Below, one piece after another: positions 25,917 through 33,951 of a DNA stretch of 64,000 nucleotides (position 1 is its first letter; each line of letters opens with the position of its first letter). Under the pieces are notes generated by a model. That model was not told the DNA's origin. It did no database searches and worked only from the letters and a program-made list of their open reading frames with translations. The stretch lies in NCBI GenBank assembly GCA_020634435.1, contig JACKBS010000004.1:186001-250000 (forward strand), in the 5' to 3' direction. A program made the position numbers and the translations under genes. Source of the DNA: Ardenticatenaceae bacterium (lineage in GTDB: Bacteria; Chloroflexota; Anaerolineae; Promineifilales; Promineifilaceae).

Positions 25917-26630
25917 ATGATTGTGCCCATGCAGGGACCACACACCATTTTGTTGATTGAAGACGATACGGCCGTTGCCACCAGCCTCAAAGAAGCGCTC
26001 GAAGCGGAAGGGTATGGCGTCACCTGGACCAAGTTCGGCCGCGAGGGTATTCGTATAGCCAATGAGGTGCAACCGCATCTCATCATCCTTGATGTGCGCC
26101 TGCCGGATGGCTCCGGCTTCGATTTTTGCCGCCAGCTGCGCCAGCAAAAGCTGCGCCAGCCGATTTTGATGCTCACCGCACAGCAGGAGGAGATGGACAA
26201 GGTGCTGGGGCTGGAAATGGGGGCCGACGATTACGTCACGAAGCCATTTGGCGTGCGCGAACTGCTCTCCCGGCTGCGCGCCTTGCTGCGCCGTGCCTAT
26301 GGCGAATTGGCCAGCACCACCGACAGCAACCAGCTCTTTGTGGCCGATCTGGTCATCGATCTGGATCGCAGCCTGGTGCAGCGGGGGAACACGCCGCTGG
26401 AGCTAACGCCGACGGAGTTCCGTCTGTTTGTCTACCTGGCGCGGCATGCGGGGCAGGCGCTGACGCGGGCGCAAATTTTGCAAGGGGCCTGGGGGTACGA
26501 TACGGCCGTTGAAGATGAGCGCACCGTCAACGTCCACATCCGTCGCCTGCGCGAAAAAGTGGAGCTAAACCCCAGCCAGCCCACGCTTATTCTCACCGTG
26601 CCCGGTGTTGGCTACCGCCTGGCAAGTTAA
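25917..26630 (+). CDS. OmpR-family response regulator
   Basis: A 237-residue protein. Receiver domain with acidic pocket LLIEDD, phospho-acceptor Asp59 in LILDVRLPDG, and VTKPFG lysine; C-terminal winged helix with LTPTEFRLFVYLARHAG and VNVHIRRLREKVE. I use ATG 25917; ATG 25929 is also possible, and the frame is open further upstream without a start signal. Its partner is probably the sensor kinase at 32096, separated from it by the exporter genes. Confidence 0.92.
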   Translation: MIVPMQGPHTILLIEDDTAVATSLKEALEAEGYGVTWTKFGREGIRIANEVQPHLIILDVRLPDGSGFDFCRQLRQQKLRQPILMLTAQQEEMDKVLGLEMGADDYVTKPFGVRELLSRLRALLRRAYGELASTTDSNQLFVADLVIDLDRSLVQRGNTPLELTPTEFRLFVYLARHAGQALTRAQILQGAWGYDTAVEDERTVNVHIRRLREKVELNPSQPTLILTVPGVGYRLAS

Positions 26631-26643
26631 AAGTAGTACGCAG

Positions 26644-26678
26644 ATTACCCTGATTTATCTGATTTTGATCAGGGTGAT
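26644..26678. repeat. Imperfect palindrome with GATTACCCTGAT words
   Basis: ATTACCCTGAT (26644-26654) and ATCAGGGTGAT (26668-26678) pair with one mismatch. It belongs with the longer related palindrome after the sensor kinase (33747-33808), so the two flank the regulated exporter cassette. Confidence 0.6.
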
Positions 26679-26703
26679 CAGGCAAATCAGCGTTCTATTC
26701 ATA

Positions 26704-26736
26704 GGTTACGGAACTGTAACCACGCATTACGAAGCT
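26704..26736. promoter_or_regulatory. Candidate response-regulator binding region before exporter genes
   Basis: GGTTAC-(6)-GTAACC (26704-26721) overlaps two direct copies of a GTTACGGAA/ATTACGAAG word about 22 bases apart, the spacing OmpR-type regulators favour. It lies about 70-100 bases before ATG 26806. Confidence 0.4.
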
Positions 26737-26805
26737 GAAATTTCCCCATAACCAAACCACAACCTAGCCCGCCTAAGCTGATCTCATGTTTACGGAGGTT
26801 AGACG

Positions 26806-28104
26806 ATGAAGCGTTGGATTACTATTTTGTTTGCCGTGGTGGCCCTGTCGGTGATTGGCGGGGCGGGGTATTGGGGCTATCGGTCGCAGCAAACGGCCGT
26901 TCCCACCACACCACCTGCCCCCGTCACCATTGCCGCTACCCTGGGGGACGTGCAAAAGACGGTGACTGCGCCGGGCCAGCTCGTTGGCACCCAGCAGCAA
27001 ATGCTGGGGATGGATGTAGACGGCCGTCTCATCGAGCTGAATGTGCGGCCAGGAACGGCCGTTTCTGCCGGAGATATCATCGCCCGGATTGATCCCACCG
27101 CGTACCAAAATGCCCTCGACATTGCCCAACTTGAATTAGCCAAAGCGCAAGATGCGCTGGCGCAGCAGCTGGCTGAGGCAGAACTAGCCGCCGACACCAG
27201 CGAGGCGCAGGTGGGCGCAACCCAGGCGCAATTTCCGCAGCTAACCGCCGCCGAAGTGAACTTAAATTTGGCGCGGGAAGCCGAGGCGTGGGCAGAAAAT
27301 GAGTACAACAAGGCGCTGGATCGTCATTGGGAGCCGCCAGAAGTGGTCGAAGCATATCGGGTGGAGTGGCAGCACGCCATCGCTAACCGTCAGATTGCCG
27401 AGTCGGAGTACAACGGCGTGCTGAACCAGCAGTGGGCGGTGGGGCAGCAGGTGGAGGCACAGCAGACGGAGCTGGATCGAGCCAAGTTGACTGTCGATTA
27501 TTTGCGGGAGTCAGGGGTGGATCTGCTGTTGGAAACGGCCGTAACCCAAGCCGAAGCCAATCTCGCCGCCACCGTTTTGCGTGCCCCGTTCGATGGCGTG
27601 GTGCTGGACGTATTTGTTACCGCAGGTGAGGCAGTTGGTGCAGGCACAAACTTGATCCTGCTGGCCGACCCTAGCCTGGGCGAGGTGCGTACGACGGTCA
27701 TCGAAGAGGATTTGGCCGACGTGCAGCTGGGCCAGCCCGCGGAGCTGTTCTTCGACGCCCGGCCCGATTTGGCGGTGCAGGGCACGGTGGCCCGGCTGGT
27801 GCCGCAGCGGGTCATTGGCGAGGCGCGTCCGCTTTATCATGTTTACATAACTATCGACGAGCGCCTGCCCGACGGCGTGTTCCCCGGCATGACGGTAGAT
27901 GCCTCCATCATCGTGGACGAGGTGCTGGAGACGGTGCGGCTGCCGCGCACGCTGCTGCGGCCCCGGTCGGATGGAACGGCCGTTGTGGAACTGTGGCAAA
28001 ACGGCCAGCGCGTGGAGCGTGAAGTGACGGTTGGGCTGCGTGGCGATGTGTTCATAGCCATCGAATCCGGTTTGCAGCCGGGCGACGAGGTGGTGGGTGA
28101 ATGA
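26806..28104 (+). CDS. HlyD/MacA-like periplasmic adaptor subunit
   Basis: A 432-residue protein with an N-terminal membrane anchor (WITILFAVVALSVIGGAGYW), a biotinyl-lipoyl-like domain (GQLVGTQQQMLGMDVDGRL and the matching LRAPFDGVVLDVFVTAGEAV), a long coiled-coil hairpin (about residues 105-235), and beta-barrel and membrane-proximal domains. It would link the MacB-type permease to the cell exterior. Followed with ATGA overlap by the ATPase. Five ACGGCCGT copies. Confidence 0.88.
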   Translation: MKRWITILFAVVALSVIGGAGYWGYRSQQTAVPTTPPAPVTIAATLGDVQKTVTAPGQLVGTQQQMLGMDVDGRLIELNVRPGTAVSAGDIIARIDPTAYQNALDIAQLELAKAQDALAQQLAEAELAADTSEAQVGATQAQFPQLTAAEVNLNLAREAEAWAENEYNKALDRHWEPPEVVEAYRVEWQHAIANRQIAESEYNGVLNQQWAVGQQVEAQQTELDRAKLTVDYLRESGVDLLLETAVTQAEANLAATVLRAPFDGVVLDVFVTAGEAVGAGTNLILLADPSLGEVRTTVIEEDLADVQLGQPAELFFDARPDLAVQGTVARLVPQRVIGEARPLYHVYITIDERLPDGVFPGMTVDASIIVDEVLETVRLPRTLLRPRSDGTAVVELWQNGQRVEREVTVGLRGDVFIAIESGLQPGDEVVGE

Positions 28105-28871
28105 GCGCCGTCATCGAAACGCACGATCTGCGCCGCGACTACCAGATGGGCGACCAGGTGGTCCACGCCCTGCGCGGCGTCAGTTTTCAGGTGGCCGCGG
28201 GCGAATTTGTGGCGCTGATGGGGCCATCCGGCAGCGGCAAATCGACGCTGATGCATTTGCTGGGCTGCCTGGATTCGCCGACAAACGGCCGTTACGTTTT
28301 AGCGGGCGAAGATGTTGGTCAGCTTTCCCGGCGGCAGCGGGCCACGATTCGCAATGAGCAAATTGGCTTTGTTTTCCAGACGTTCAACTTGCTGCCCCGA
28401 CTAACCGCATTGACCAACGTGATGCTGCCTTTGCAGTACGGTGGTCGCCAGCCAGAGGTGCGCCAGCGGGCCGAAGCAGCTTTGGCCCGCGTGGGTCTGG
28501 CCGACCGGCTGCACCATCGCCCCACGGAACTGTCTGGTGGGCAGCGGCAGCGGGTGGCCATTGCCCGCGCCCTGGTCGGCGATCCGGCCATCATTTTGGC
28601 GGACGAACCGACGGGTAACCTGGACAGCAAAACCGGGGCGGACATCATGCAGCTGCTGGGTGAGTTAAACAGTGAGGGGAGAAACGGCCGTACCATCATC
28701 CTCGTCACCCACGACCCTGAAGTGGCCTGCCACACCCGGCGCATTTTGCACCTCCACGACGGTGAAATCCTCCGCGAAGAAATCTTAACCGCGGAGAACG
28801 CAGAGATCGCAGAGAAAAGAAAAAACTCCGCGTCCTCCGCGCTCTCCGCGGTGAAAAAGGAAAGCTCATGA
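28101..28871 (+). CDS. MacB/LolD-type ABC transporter ATPase with repeat-derived tail
   Basis: A 256-residue ATPase: Walker A GPSGSGKST (about 36-44), Q-loop FVFQTFNLLP, signature LSGGQRQRVAIA, Walker B IILADEPTGNLD, H-loop VTHD. Usual length for the family is about 220-230 residues. The extra C-terminal residues (TAENAEIAEKRKNSASSALS and onward) are the translation of a palindromic repeat at 28788-28852 that has replaced or extended the native end. Both ends overlap neighbours by ATGA, so it is coupled to the adaptor and permease genes. Confidence 0.92.
   Translation: MSAVIETHDLRRDYQMGDQVVHALRGVSFQVAAGEFVALMGPSGSGKSTLMHLLGCLDSPTNGRYVLAGEDVGQLSRRQRATIRNEQIGFVFQTFNLLPRLTALTNVMLPLQYGGRQPEVRQRAEAALARVGLADRLHHRPTELSGGQRQRVAIARALVGDPAIILADEPTGNLDSKTGADIMQLLGELNSEGRNGRTIILVTHDPEVACHTRRILHLHDGEILREEILTAENAEIAEKRKNSASSALSAVKKESS
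28788..28852. repeat. GC-rich palindromic repeat inside the ATPase 3' end
   Basis: ACCGCGGAG (28788-28796) pairs with CTCCGCGGT (28844-28852), with inner CGCAGAG / CTCCGCG words continuing the stem. It resembles the CGCAGAGA-type element at 43742-43830. It is read in frame as the tail of the ABC ATPase. Confidence 0.75.
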
Positions 28872-30160
28872 CGCTGCTGAACACAATTTTCACCGCCTGG
28901 AACGGCATCATGGGCAACAAGCTGCGCGCGGCGTTGACGACGTTGGGCATTGTCATCGGCGTGGCTTCGGTGATTAGCATGTTGGCCCTGGGCAACGGGG
29001 CGCGGGCGGCGGTGGATGCCAACTTCCGTTACCTCGGTTCGGACATGGTGCAGATCAGCGTGAAGGAAAAGATTGACGAAGGCGAAATGGTCGCCGTCGG
29101 CGAAATCCTCTCGTTTGAGGAAGGGTTGCAGATGCCGGAAGCGGTGCCGCTGGTGCAGCGGGTCATCATGTCCGTGGGCGGCGAAGGCAAAATCCGGCGG
29201 GATCGCAACGTGCTGGACATGAACGTGGAGGGCACGACCGCCGATGGGCTGGCCAATCTCGTCAGTCGCGGGCAGGTGCAGCCGGTGGGCTGGCCCGATG
29301 GGGTACCGCTGACGCCCGATGGGTTTTTGGGCAGCGGCCGTTTCTTCACCCCGTCCGAAGTCATTGCCAATGCGGATGTGTGTGTGCTGGGCCAAAAAAC
29401 GGCCGAAGATTTATTCGAAGGCGATCCACCGCTAGACGAGCTGATTTGGGTCAACCGGCGCAAATGCCTGGTCATTGGTGTGATGGCCGAACTGGAGGTG
29501 ATTAATCCTGCCCTGCGCAACCAATTGCGGCCCAACGAGGCGCTTTACCTGCCCATCAGCACCGCCATCTTGAACCTGTTCGACGAGGAGCCGTCGGTGC
29601 AAATCATGGCGCGAGTCAGCGACGAGGCGCAAATGACGGCGGCGCGGCAGCAAATCATCGACTATCTGCGCGAAAAACATGGCGTGGAAAAGGACGAGCT
29701 GGGTGATTGGGCGGACGATTTTGAGCTGACGACGCGCCAGGAAATTTTGGGGGCGCAGCAGGCGGCGGCGCGCACCTTTGCCTTTTTGCTGGCGGCGATG
29801 GCCACGGTGTCGCTGGTGGTGGGTGGCATCGGCATCATGAACGTGATGTTGGTGAGCGTGACGGAGCGCACGCGGGAGATTGGCGTGCGGCTGGCCGTCG
29901 GGGCGCAGTCGGGCGACATCGTGCGGCAGTTTTTGCTGGAGGCGGTGTTGATTAGCGCGGCGGGGGGGCTGTTGGGAACGGCCGTTGGCATTCTCACTGT
30001 ACCCTTGGCGGCATCGCTCAACCGGGGCGTCGCCCTGCTGGACCCGCGCAGCATCCCGCTGGCCTTCGGCGTGGCGCTGCTGACGGGGCTGGTCTTTGGC
30101 CTCTATCCGGCAGTGCGGGCGTCACGCCTCGATCCCATTGAGGCATTGCGTTACGAGTAA
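28868..30160 (+). CDS. MacB-type ABC permease
   Basis: A 430-residue protein: N-terminal helix after LNTIFTAWNGIMGNKLRA, a large extracytoplasmic domain (about residues 50-280), then three helices with the FtsX domain signature TERTREIGVRLAVGA. This is the MacB/MacB_PCD architecture of tripartite or mechanotransmission exporters. Function with adaptor 26806 and ATPase 28101 is secure; substrate (drug, peptide, lipoprotein, siderophore) is not. ATG overlaps the ATPase stop. Confidence 0.92.
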   Translation: MTLLNTIFTAWNGIMGNKLRAALTTLGIVIGVASVISMLALGNGARAAVDANFRYLGSDMVQISVKEKIDEGEMVAVGEILSFEEGLQMPEAVPLVQRVIMSVGGEGKIRRDRNVLDMNVEGTTADGLANLVSRGQVQPVGWPDGVPLTPDGFLGSGRFFTPSEVIANADVCVLGQKTAEDLFEGDPPLDELIWVNRRKCLVIGVMAELEVINPALRNQLRPNEALYLPISTAILNLFDEEPSVQIMARVSDEAQMTAARQQIIDYLREKHGVEKDELGDWADDFELTTRQEILGAQQAAARTFAFLLAAMATVSLVVGGIGIMNVMLVSVTERTREIGVRLAVGAQSGDIVRQFLLEAVLISAAGGLLGTAVGILTVPLAASLNRGVALLDPRSIPLAFGVALLTGLVFGLYPAVRASRLDPIEALRYE

Positions 30161-30171
30161 TTGGTACAAAC

Positions 30172-30204
30172 AGGTGCGACGCACTTTCAAAGTGCGTCGC
30201 ACCT
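30172..30204. repeat. Palindrome of palindromes (GTGCG-A-CGCAC)
   Basis: AGGTGCGACGCACTTT (30172-30187), one central C, and its exact reverse complement (30189-30204). Each arm itself contains a palindrome, GTGCG-A-CGCAC. Same design as 33897-33926. Confidence 0.85.
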
Positions 30205-30223
30205 CCAGGACAAGGAGATTGAC

Positions 30224-30784
30224 ATGAAACGATCAGTTTGGTTAGGCATTGGTTTGGTGGTGGTATTGGCCATTTTAGGCGCGGGAGCATTTACGGCCGT
30301 TCAGCTCCTCACTGCCCAGGACGAACCGGAAATTCCCGCCGGGGCGCAGCTGTTTGAGGATGTTTACGACGACGGCAGCGGCAATCCGGTGACGGTGCAG
30401 ACGGTGATCCTGCCTGCGCCGGAGCTGCCAACGGATGAAGAAGGGGTTGGCGGTATCTTTTTGCGGCAAGAGGACAATAGCTATTTTCTTGGCACTGGCT
30501 CGACCAGCGTCAGTATTGAAGTCGTGAATGGAGAAACATCAACGGCCGTTGATCACAGCGGCCCGGAAATTGAGGTGGTGACTACTGGCGACACGGTTTT
30601 TTACCAAGACATCACCGAAGTGAGCTTCGAATCGTCGGAATCGAAAGAGCAGACTGTGCAGCAGGAAGTGCGGCAAGTGGATCCGCCGTCACAGCTGACC
30701 AAGGGTGCCTCGATGATGGTTTGGGGTGAGCGGCGCGGTGATCGGATTACAGCCACCGTGGTTGTATTTGCGGAGGATCGGTAA
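30224..30784 (+). CDS. Anchored extracytoplasmic protein, paralogue 1 of 3
   Basis: A 186-residue protein: N-terminal membrane helix (VWLGIGLVVVLAILGAGAFT) and a soluble domain with conserved VQTVILPAPELP, GPEIEVVTTGDTVFYQD, QEVRQVD and WGERRGDRITATVVVF. AGGAG (30213-30217) precedes ATG 30224. No family recognised. Tandem with two paralogues between the MacB-type permease and the sensor kinase, so probably a signal input, cargo or accessory of that exporter. Confidence 0.75.
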   Translation: MKRSVWLGIGLVVVLAILGAGAFTAVQLLTAQDEPEIPAGAQLFEDVYDDGSGNPVTVQTVILPAPELPTDEEGVGGIFLRQEDNSYFLGTGSTSVSIEVVNGETSTAVDHSGPEIEVVTTGDTVFYQDITEVSFESSESKEQTVQQEVRQVDPPSQLTKGASMMVWGERRGDRITATVVVFAEDR

Positions 30785-31413
30785 TGAATAAGCGAATGAT
30801 TTTGATGGGTGGATTGGTTTTGATTGTTTTGGGATTGTTAGGTGGTGGCGCGTATACGGCCGTTCAGCTTCTAACCCCGCAAATAGAAAATGGCGGCGAA
30901 GAGGTTGCGGCAGCGGATGAAGCACCTAGCGGTGGTGGACGTGTGATGCAAAGTGTCTCATCTTTCAATGGTGGGCCGCCCGTGGCCGTGCAAACCACCA
31001 TCCTGCCCGCGCCGGAACTGCCCAACGAACCATCGGCCGCCTTTGGCATTTTGGCCAGTCGAGAAGATAACACGCTGCTGGTCGGCACGGGCAACATCGA
31101 TTTGGAAGTGGACATTGAGGTGGACCCCGAAACTGGCCAGGAAACCACCAACCTCATCCCCAGCACCGATGGCCCGCAGCTGGAGGTGGTCATCACGCCA
31201 GACACGATCATCTACCGCGACGTGACCGACCTGACGATTCCGCCCGACCAGGAGAGCGGCGAGCGGGAAATTGTGCAGCAGGTGCGCCAGGTGGAGTCGT
31301 CTGACGACGTGAATGGTAATTTGGAACTTGAAGTCTGGGGCGAGCGGCGCGGCGACCGGATTGTGGCTACGGTGCTGGTGTACGGGCCGCTCGGCGGCGG
31401 CGCGTTTGAATAG
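30784..31413 (+). CDS. Anchored extracytoplasmic protein, paralogue 2 of 3
   Basis: A 209-residue protein with the same plan: N-terminal helix (GLVLIVLGLLGGGAYTAVQ), then VQTTILPAPELP, GPQLEVVITPDTIIYRDVT, QQVRQVE, WGERRGDRIVATVLVY. TAATG overlap with paralogue 1. The octamer ACGGCCGT sits at the homologous codons of the helix end (T-A-V) in all three paralogues (30293, 30856, 31506). Confidence 0.75.
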   Translation: MNKRMILMGGLVLIVLGLLGGGAYTAVQLLTPQIENGGEEVAAADEAPSGGGRVMQSVSSFNGGPPVAVQTTILPAPELPNEPSAAFGILASREDNTLLVGTGNIDLEVDIEVDPETGQETTNLIPSTDGPQLEVVITPDTIIYRDVTDLTIPPDQESGEREIVQQVRQVESSDDVNGNLELEVWGERRGDRIVATVLVYGPLGGGAFE

Positions 31414-31436
31414 GTGCTGCCAAAGCGAGACGCATC

Positions 31437-31973
31437 ATGAAACGAACAATTTTGTGGGGCGGTATGGCCTTGATTTTGCTGGTTTTGTTGGCTGGGGCAG
31501 CGTATACGGCCGTTCGCTACGCCACCAACCAGCAAAATTTGGCCAGTACAGCCGATGAACCCCTCGTGAAAATTTCTGAGGAGGGAGCGGCCGTTTCCTT
31601 TGCCAATCGTGTAATCCCTGCGGCTGAACTCCCGGAACGTGAGGCGGACGCCTGGGGCATTTTCATTCGCCGCCAGGATAATGCCCTGATTATTGGTTCT
31701 GGACCCGTGCACGAAAATGTGGATATGGATGACCCAGAACGGCCGATTGTAGTTAGCCATGAAGGGCCAGAAATTGAAATTGTGACCAGCCGGGACACGC
31801 TCATTTACCGGGATGATACGATCACTGCTGGCAAAACCGGCCCGGTGCCACAGGTAATTCAACAAATGGATTCGCTGGACGAAGTGGATGAACTGGCTTT
31901 TATCTCCGCCTGGGGTGCGCGGCGCGGTGACCGTCTGGTGGCCGATCTGCTGGTATACTCACTGGAACGATAA
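31437..31973 (+). CDS. Anchored extracytoplasmic protein, paralogue 3 of 3
   Basis: A 178-residue, most divergent copy: helix (ALILLVLLAGAAYTAVRY), VIPAAELPE, GPEIEIVTSRDTLIYRDD, QQMDSLDE, WGARRGDRLVADLLVY. The conserved C-terminal WGxRRGDR motif in all three suggests a common binding or assembly surface. Function unknown. Confidence 0.75.
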   Translation: MKRTILWGGMALILLVLLAGAAYTAVRYATNQQNLASTADEPLVKISEEGAAVSFANRVIPAAELPEREADAWGIFIRRQDNALIIGSGPVHENVDMDDPERPIVVSHEGPEIEIVTSRDTLIYRDDTITAGKTGPVPQVIQQMDSLDEVDELAFISAWGARRGDRLVADLLVYSLER

Positions 31974-31999
31974 GCAGGCCCTTGTATAAATCGTTTGCT

Positions 32000-32052
32000 G
32001 TAACCGCAGTTTTTTACTGCGCGTTAGGTGCGCGATAAGAAATCGCGGCTAC
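32000..32052. repeat. Imperfect palindrome before sensor kinase
   Basis: GTAACCGC (32000-32007) and GCGGCTAC (32045-32052) bound an imperfect stem with CAGT/ACTGC and GCGATAAGAAATCGC words. A related word string (GTAGCCGCAGTTTCTTACTG) occurs at the end of the CocE gene near 5452, so this is a dispersed element. Confidence 0.65.
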
Positions 32053-32095
32053 GGATGAGCAAGGTAAATTTGTTGAATTTGGTATGGAAAAATAG

Positions 32096-33751
32096 ATGAT
32101 CCCAAAATCACTTCGTTGGCGATTACCGATTAGTTATGCGCTGGTGGCGCTGCTGGCCACGGTTGCGCTGGGCGCTGCGTTGCTTACCCTGTTGCAGCAG
32201 TTTTACCGGCAGCAGGAGCTCAATTATCTGACTGGCAACGCCCAAACGATTGGCGAGCGCATTGTGCCCTATGTTGAAGAAATGGACATTGGGCAGCTAC
32301 AGGCCACAATCAAAGGGCTGGCTTTCTTGTCGCAGACGCGAGTGGTTGTTTTCTCCCCCGATCATTCCCTGCTCCTGGCCGATTCCGGTGATCCTCGTCT
32401 GTCAGATGAAAACACCCAAATTGCTGTTTCGGTGGAGGTGGATGGTGTTGAACAAACGTTCGGCCAGACGGGAGCTACTAACAACCTCAGCCAAGTGACC
32501 GAATCTACGATTGTGATCGAGCCGGGGCTGTTTGGCAGCGTCGATGAGAATGTGGTGACGGAAATAATAGAAAACACGCCCACTGATGGCGAAAATCTGC
32601 TTTTGGAATCGGAAATTCAGGATGCCAGTGGCGTGATTACCCGCACCACCATTGTGACGCGCCAGGTGCAGAGCGAGGCGCTGCCGGTGGTGGGCACGCA
32701 GTTTGGCTTTGGTTTTGGCGGTGGGGATGTGTCGGAAACGGCCGTTTCCAACCTCACCGTCCGCTTACCCATTTTGGGCGAAAACGGCCGTTTGCTGGGC
32801 ACCGTTGAACTGTCACAAGGTCCCGCCTACGGACGCGATATTTTGCAAAATGTGTTTTGGGGCTGGCTGATTGCGTCGCTGGTGGCAGTGCTGCTGGCGG
32901 GTCTGGCGGGCTGGTTGGCGAGTCGGCGATTGGTACGGCCGTTGCTCACGCTCACCCAAGTCACTACCCAGATGGCGGATGGAGATTTGGCGGCAAGAAC
33001 GGCCGTCCAGCGGCAGGATGAATTGGGCACGCTGGGGCGCAGCTTCAACAAGATGGCCGATCAAGTGGAGGGCACCATCACCACCCTGCGACAGTTTATC
33101 GCTGACGCCGCCCACGAGCTGCACACCCCGCTCACCGCGCTGCAAACCGATTTGCAAACTCTGCGCCAAACGGAGCTGGAGCCAGTGCAGGCGGCCAAAA
33201 TCGAGCGCGCTCAAGAGCAAGCGATCCGGCTGCAAACGCTCACCAACAGCCTGCTCGATTTGTCGCGCATCGAAGCTAAAACCAACGGCGACAGCGAAGT
33301 TGTGAACCTGAACCAACTGCTGCAAGAAACGGCCGAACTGTTTGCCTCCCGCGCCGAGCAAAAAGAAATTCAGTTTGACCTGACACTGCCCGAGGAAAGC
33401 CTTCAGGTGCAAGGCTCCCCGCTGCGGCTGCGCCAGGCGGTGCAAAATCTGTTGGACAACGCCCTCAAGTTCACCCCCGCTGGTGGCGCGGTGACGGTTG
33501 CTCTGGGCCAAGATGAGAATTTTGCTCGCCTCACCATCACCGACACGGGCATTGGCATCCCGGAGGAAGATGTGCCGCATCTGTTCGGCCGTTTCCATCG
33601 CGGGCGCAACACGGCCGATTTTCCCGGCAACGGGCTCGGTTTGGCGATTGTGCAGGCGATTGTGGCGGGATGTAACGGCCGTATCGCCATCCAATCAACC
33701 CCACCCGGCACGCGAGTTACCATCCAGCTTCCCCTGAATACAAATCAATAG
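32096..33751 (+). CDS. HAMP-containing sensor histidine kinase
   Basis: A 551-residue protein: N-terminal helix, extracytoplasmic sensor domain (about 40-255), second helix (WLIASLVAVLLAGLAGWLAS), HAMP, HisKA with phospho-acceptor His340 in DAAHELHTPL, then HATPase with NLLDNALKFT (N box), DTGIGIP (G1), FHRG and GNGLGLAIV (G2). Almost certainly pairs with the OmpR regulator at 25917 to control the intervening exporter. Five ACGGCCGT copies. Confidence 0.93.
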   Translation: MIPKSLRWRLPISYALVALLATVALGAALLTLLQQFYRQQELNYLTGNAQTIGERIVPYVEEMDIGQLQATIKGLAFLSQTRVVVFSPDHSLLLADSGDPRLSDENTQIAVSVEVDGVEQTFGQTGATNNLSQVTESTIVIEPGLFGSVDENVVTEIIENTPTDGENLLLESEIQDASGVITRTTIVTRQVQSEALPVVGTQFGFGFGGGDVSETAVSNLTVRLPILGENGRLLGTVELSQGPAYGRDILQNVFWGWLIASLVAVLLAGLAGWLASRRLVRPLLTLTQVTTQMADGDLAARTAVQRQDELGTLGRSFNKMADQVEGTITTLRQFIADAAHELHTPLTALQTDLQTLRQTELEPVQAAKIERAQEQAIRLQTLTNSLLDLSRIEAKTNGDSEVVNLNQLLQETAELFASRAEQKEIQFDLTLPEESLQVQGSPLRLRQAVQNLLDNALKFTPAGGAVTVALGQDENFARLTITDTGIGIPEEDVPHLFGRFHRGRNTADFPGNGLGLAIVQAIVAGCNGRIAIQSTPPGTRVTIQLPLNTNQ

Positions 33752-33808
33752 GACGCTGATTACCCTGATGAAAAAGATCAGGAAGATCATGGAAATCTGC
33801 GTCCTATT
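33747..33808. repeat. Palindrome starting at the kinase stop codon
   Basis: AATAGGACGC (33747-33756, including the TAG stop) and GCGTCCTATT (33799-33808) enclose TGATTACCCTGAT / GATCAG words shared with 26644-26678. Possible terminator-like stem without T-run. Confidence 0.7.
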
Positions 33809-33896
33809 CCGTTTTTTCTCATAAGGTGACAGAGTTCACGCTGCTTCTGTGCAGTTCCTCCTAACGAAACCTTACGGCAATCGAGTATCTTATCAG

Positions 33897-33926
33897 GTGA
33901 CAGTCACCTTCGAAGGTGACTGTCAC
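33897..33926. repeat. Palindrome of palindromes (GTGAC-A-GTCAC)
   Basis: A 30-bp perfect palindrome, GTGACAGTCACCTT then CG... to 33926; each half contains GTGAC-A-GTCAC. The layout equals that of 30172-30204 with compensating changes on both arms. It lies about 25 bases before the acyl-ACP-reductase-like gene. Confidence 0.88.
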
Positions 33927-33951
33927 TTTACGCACTTTTGAAGGGGAAAAA

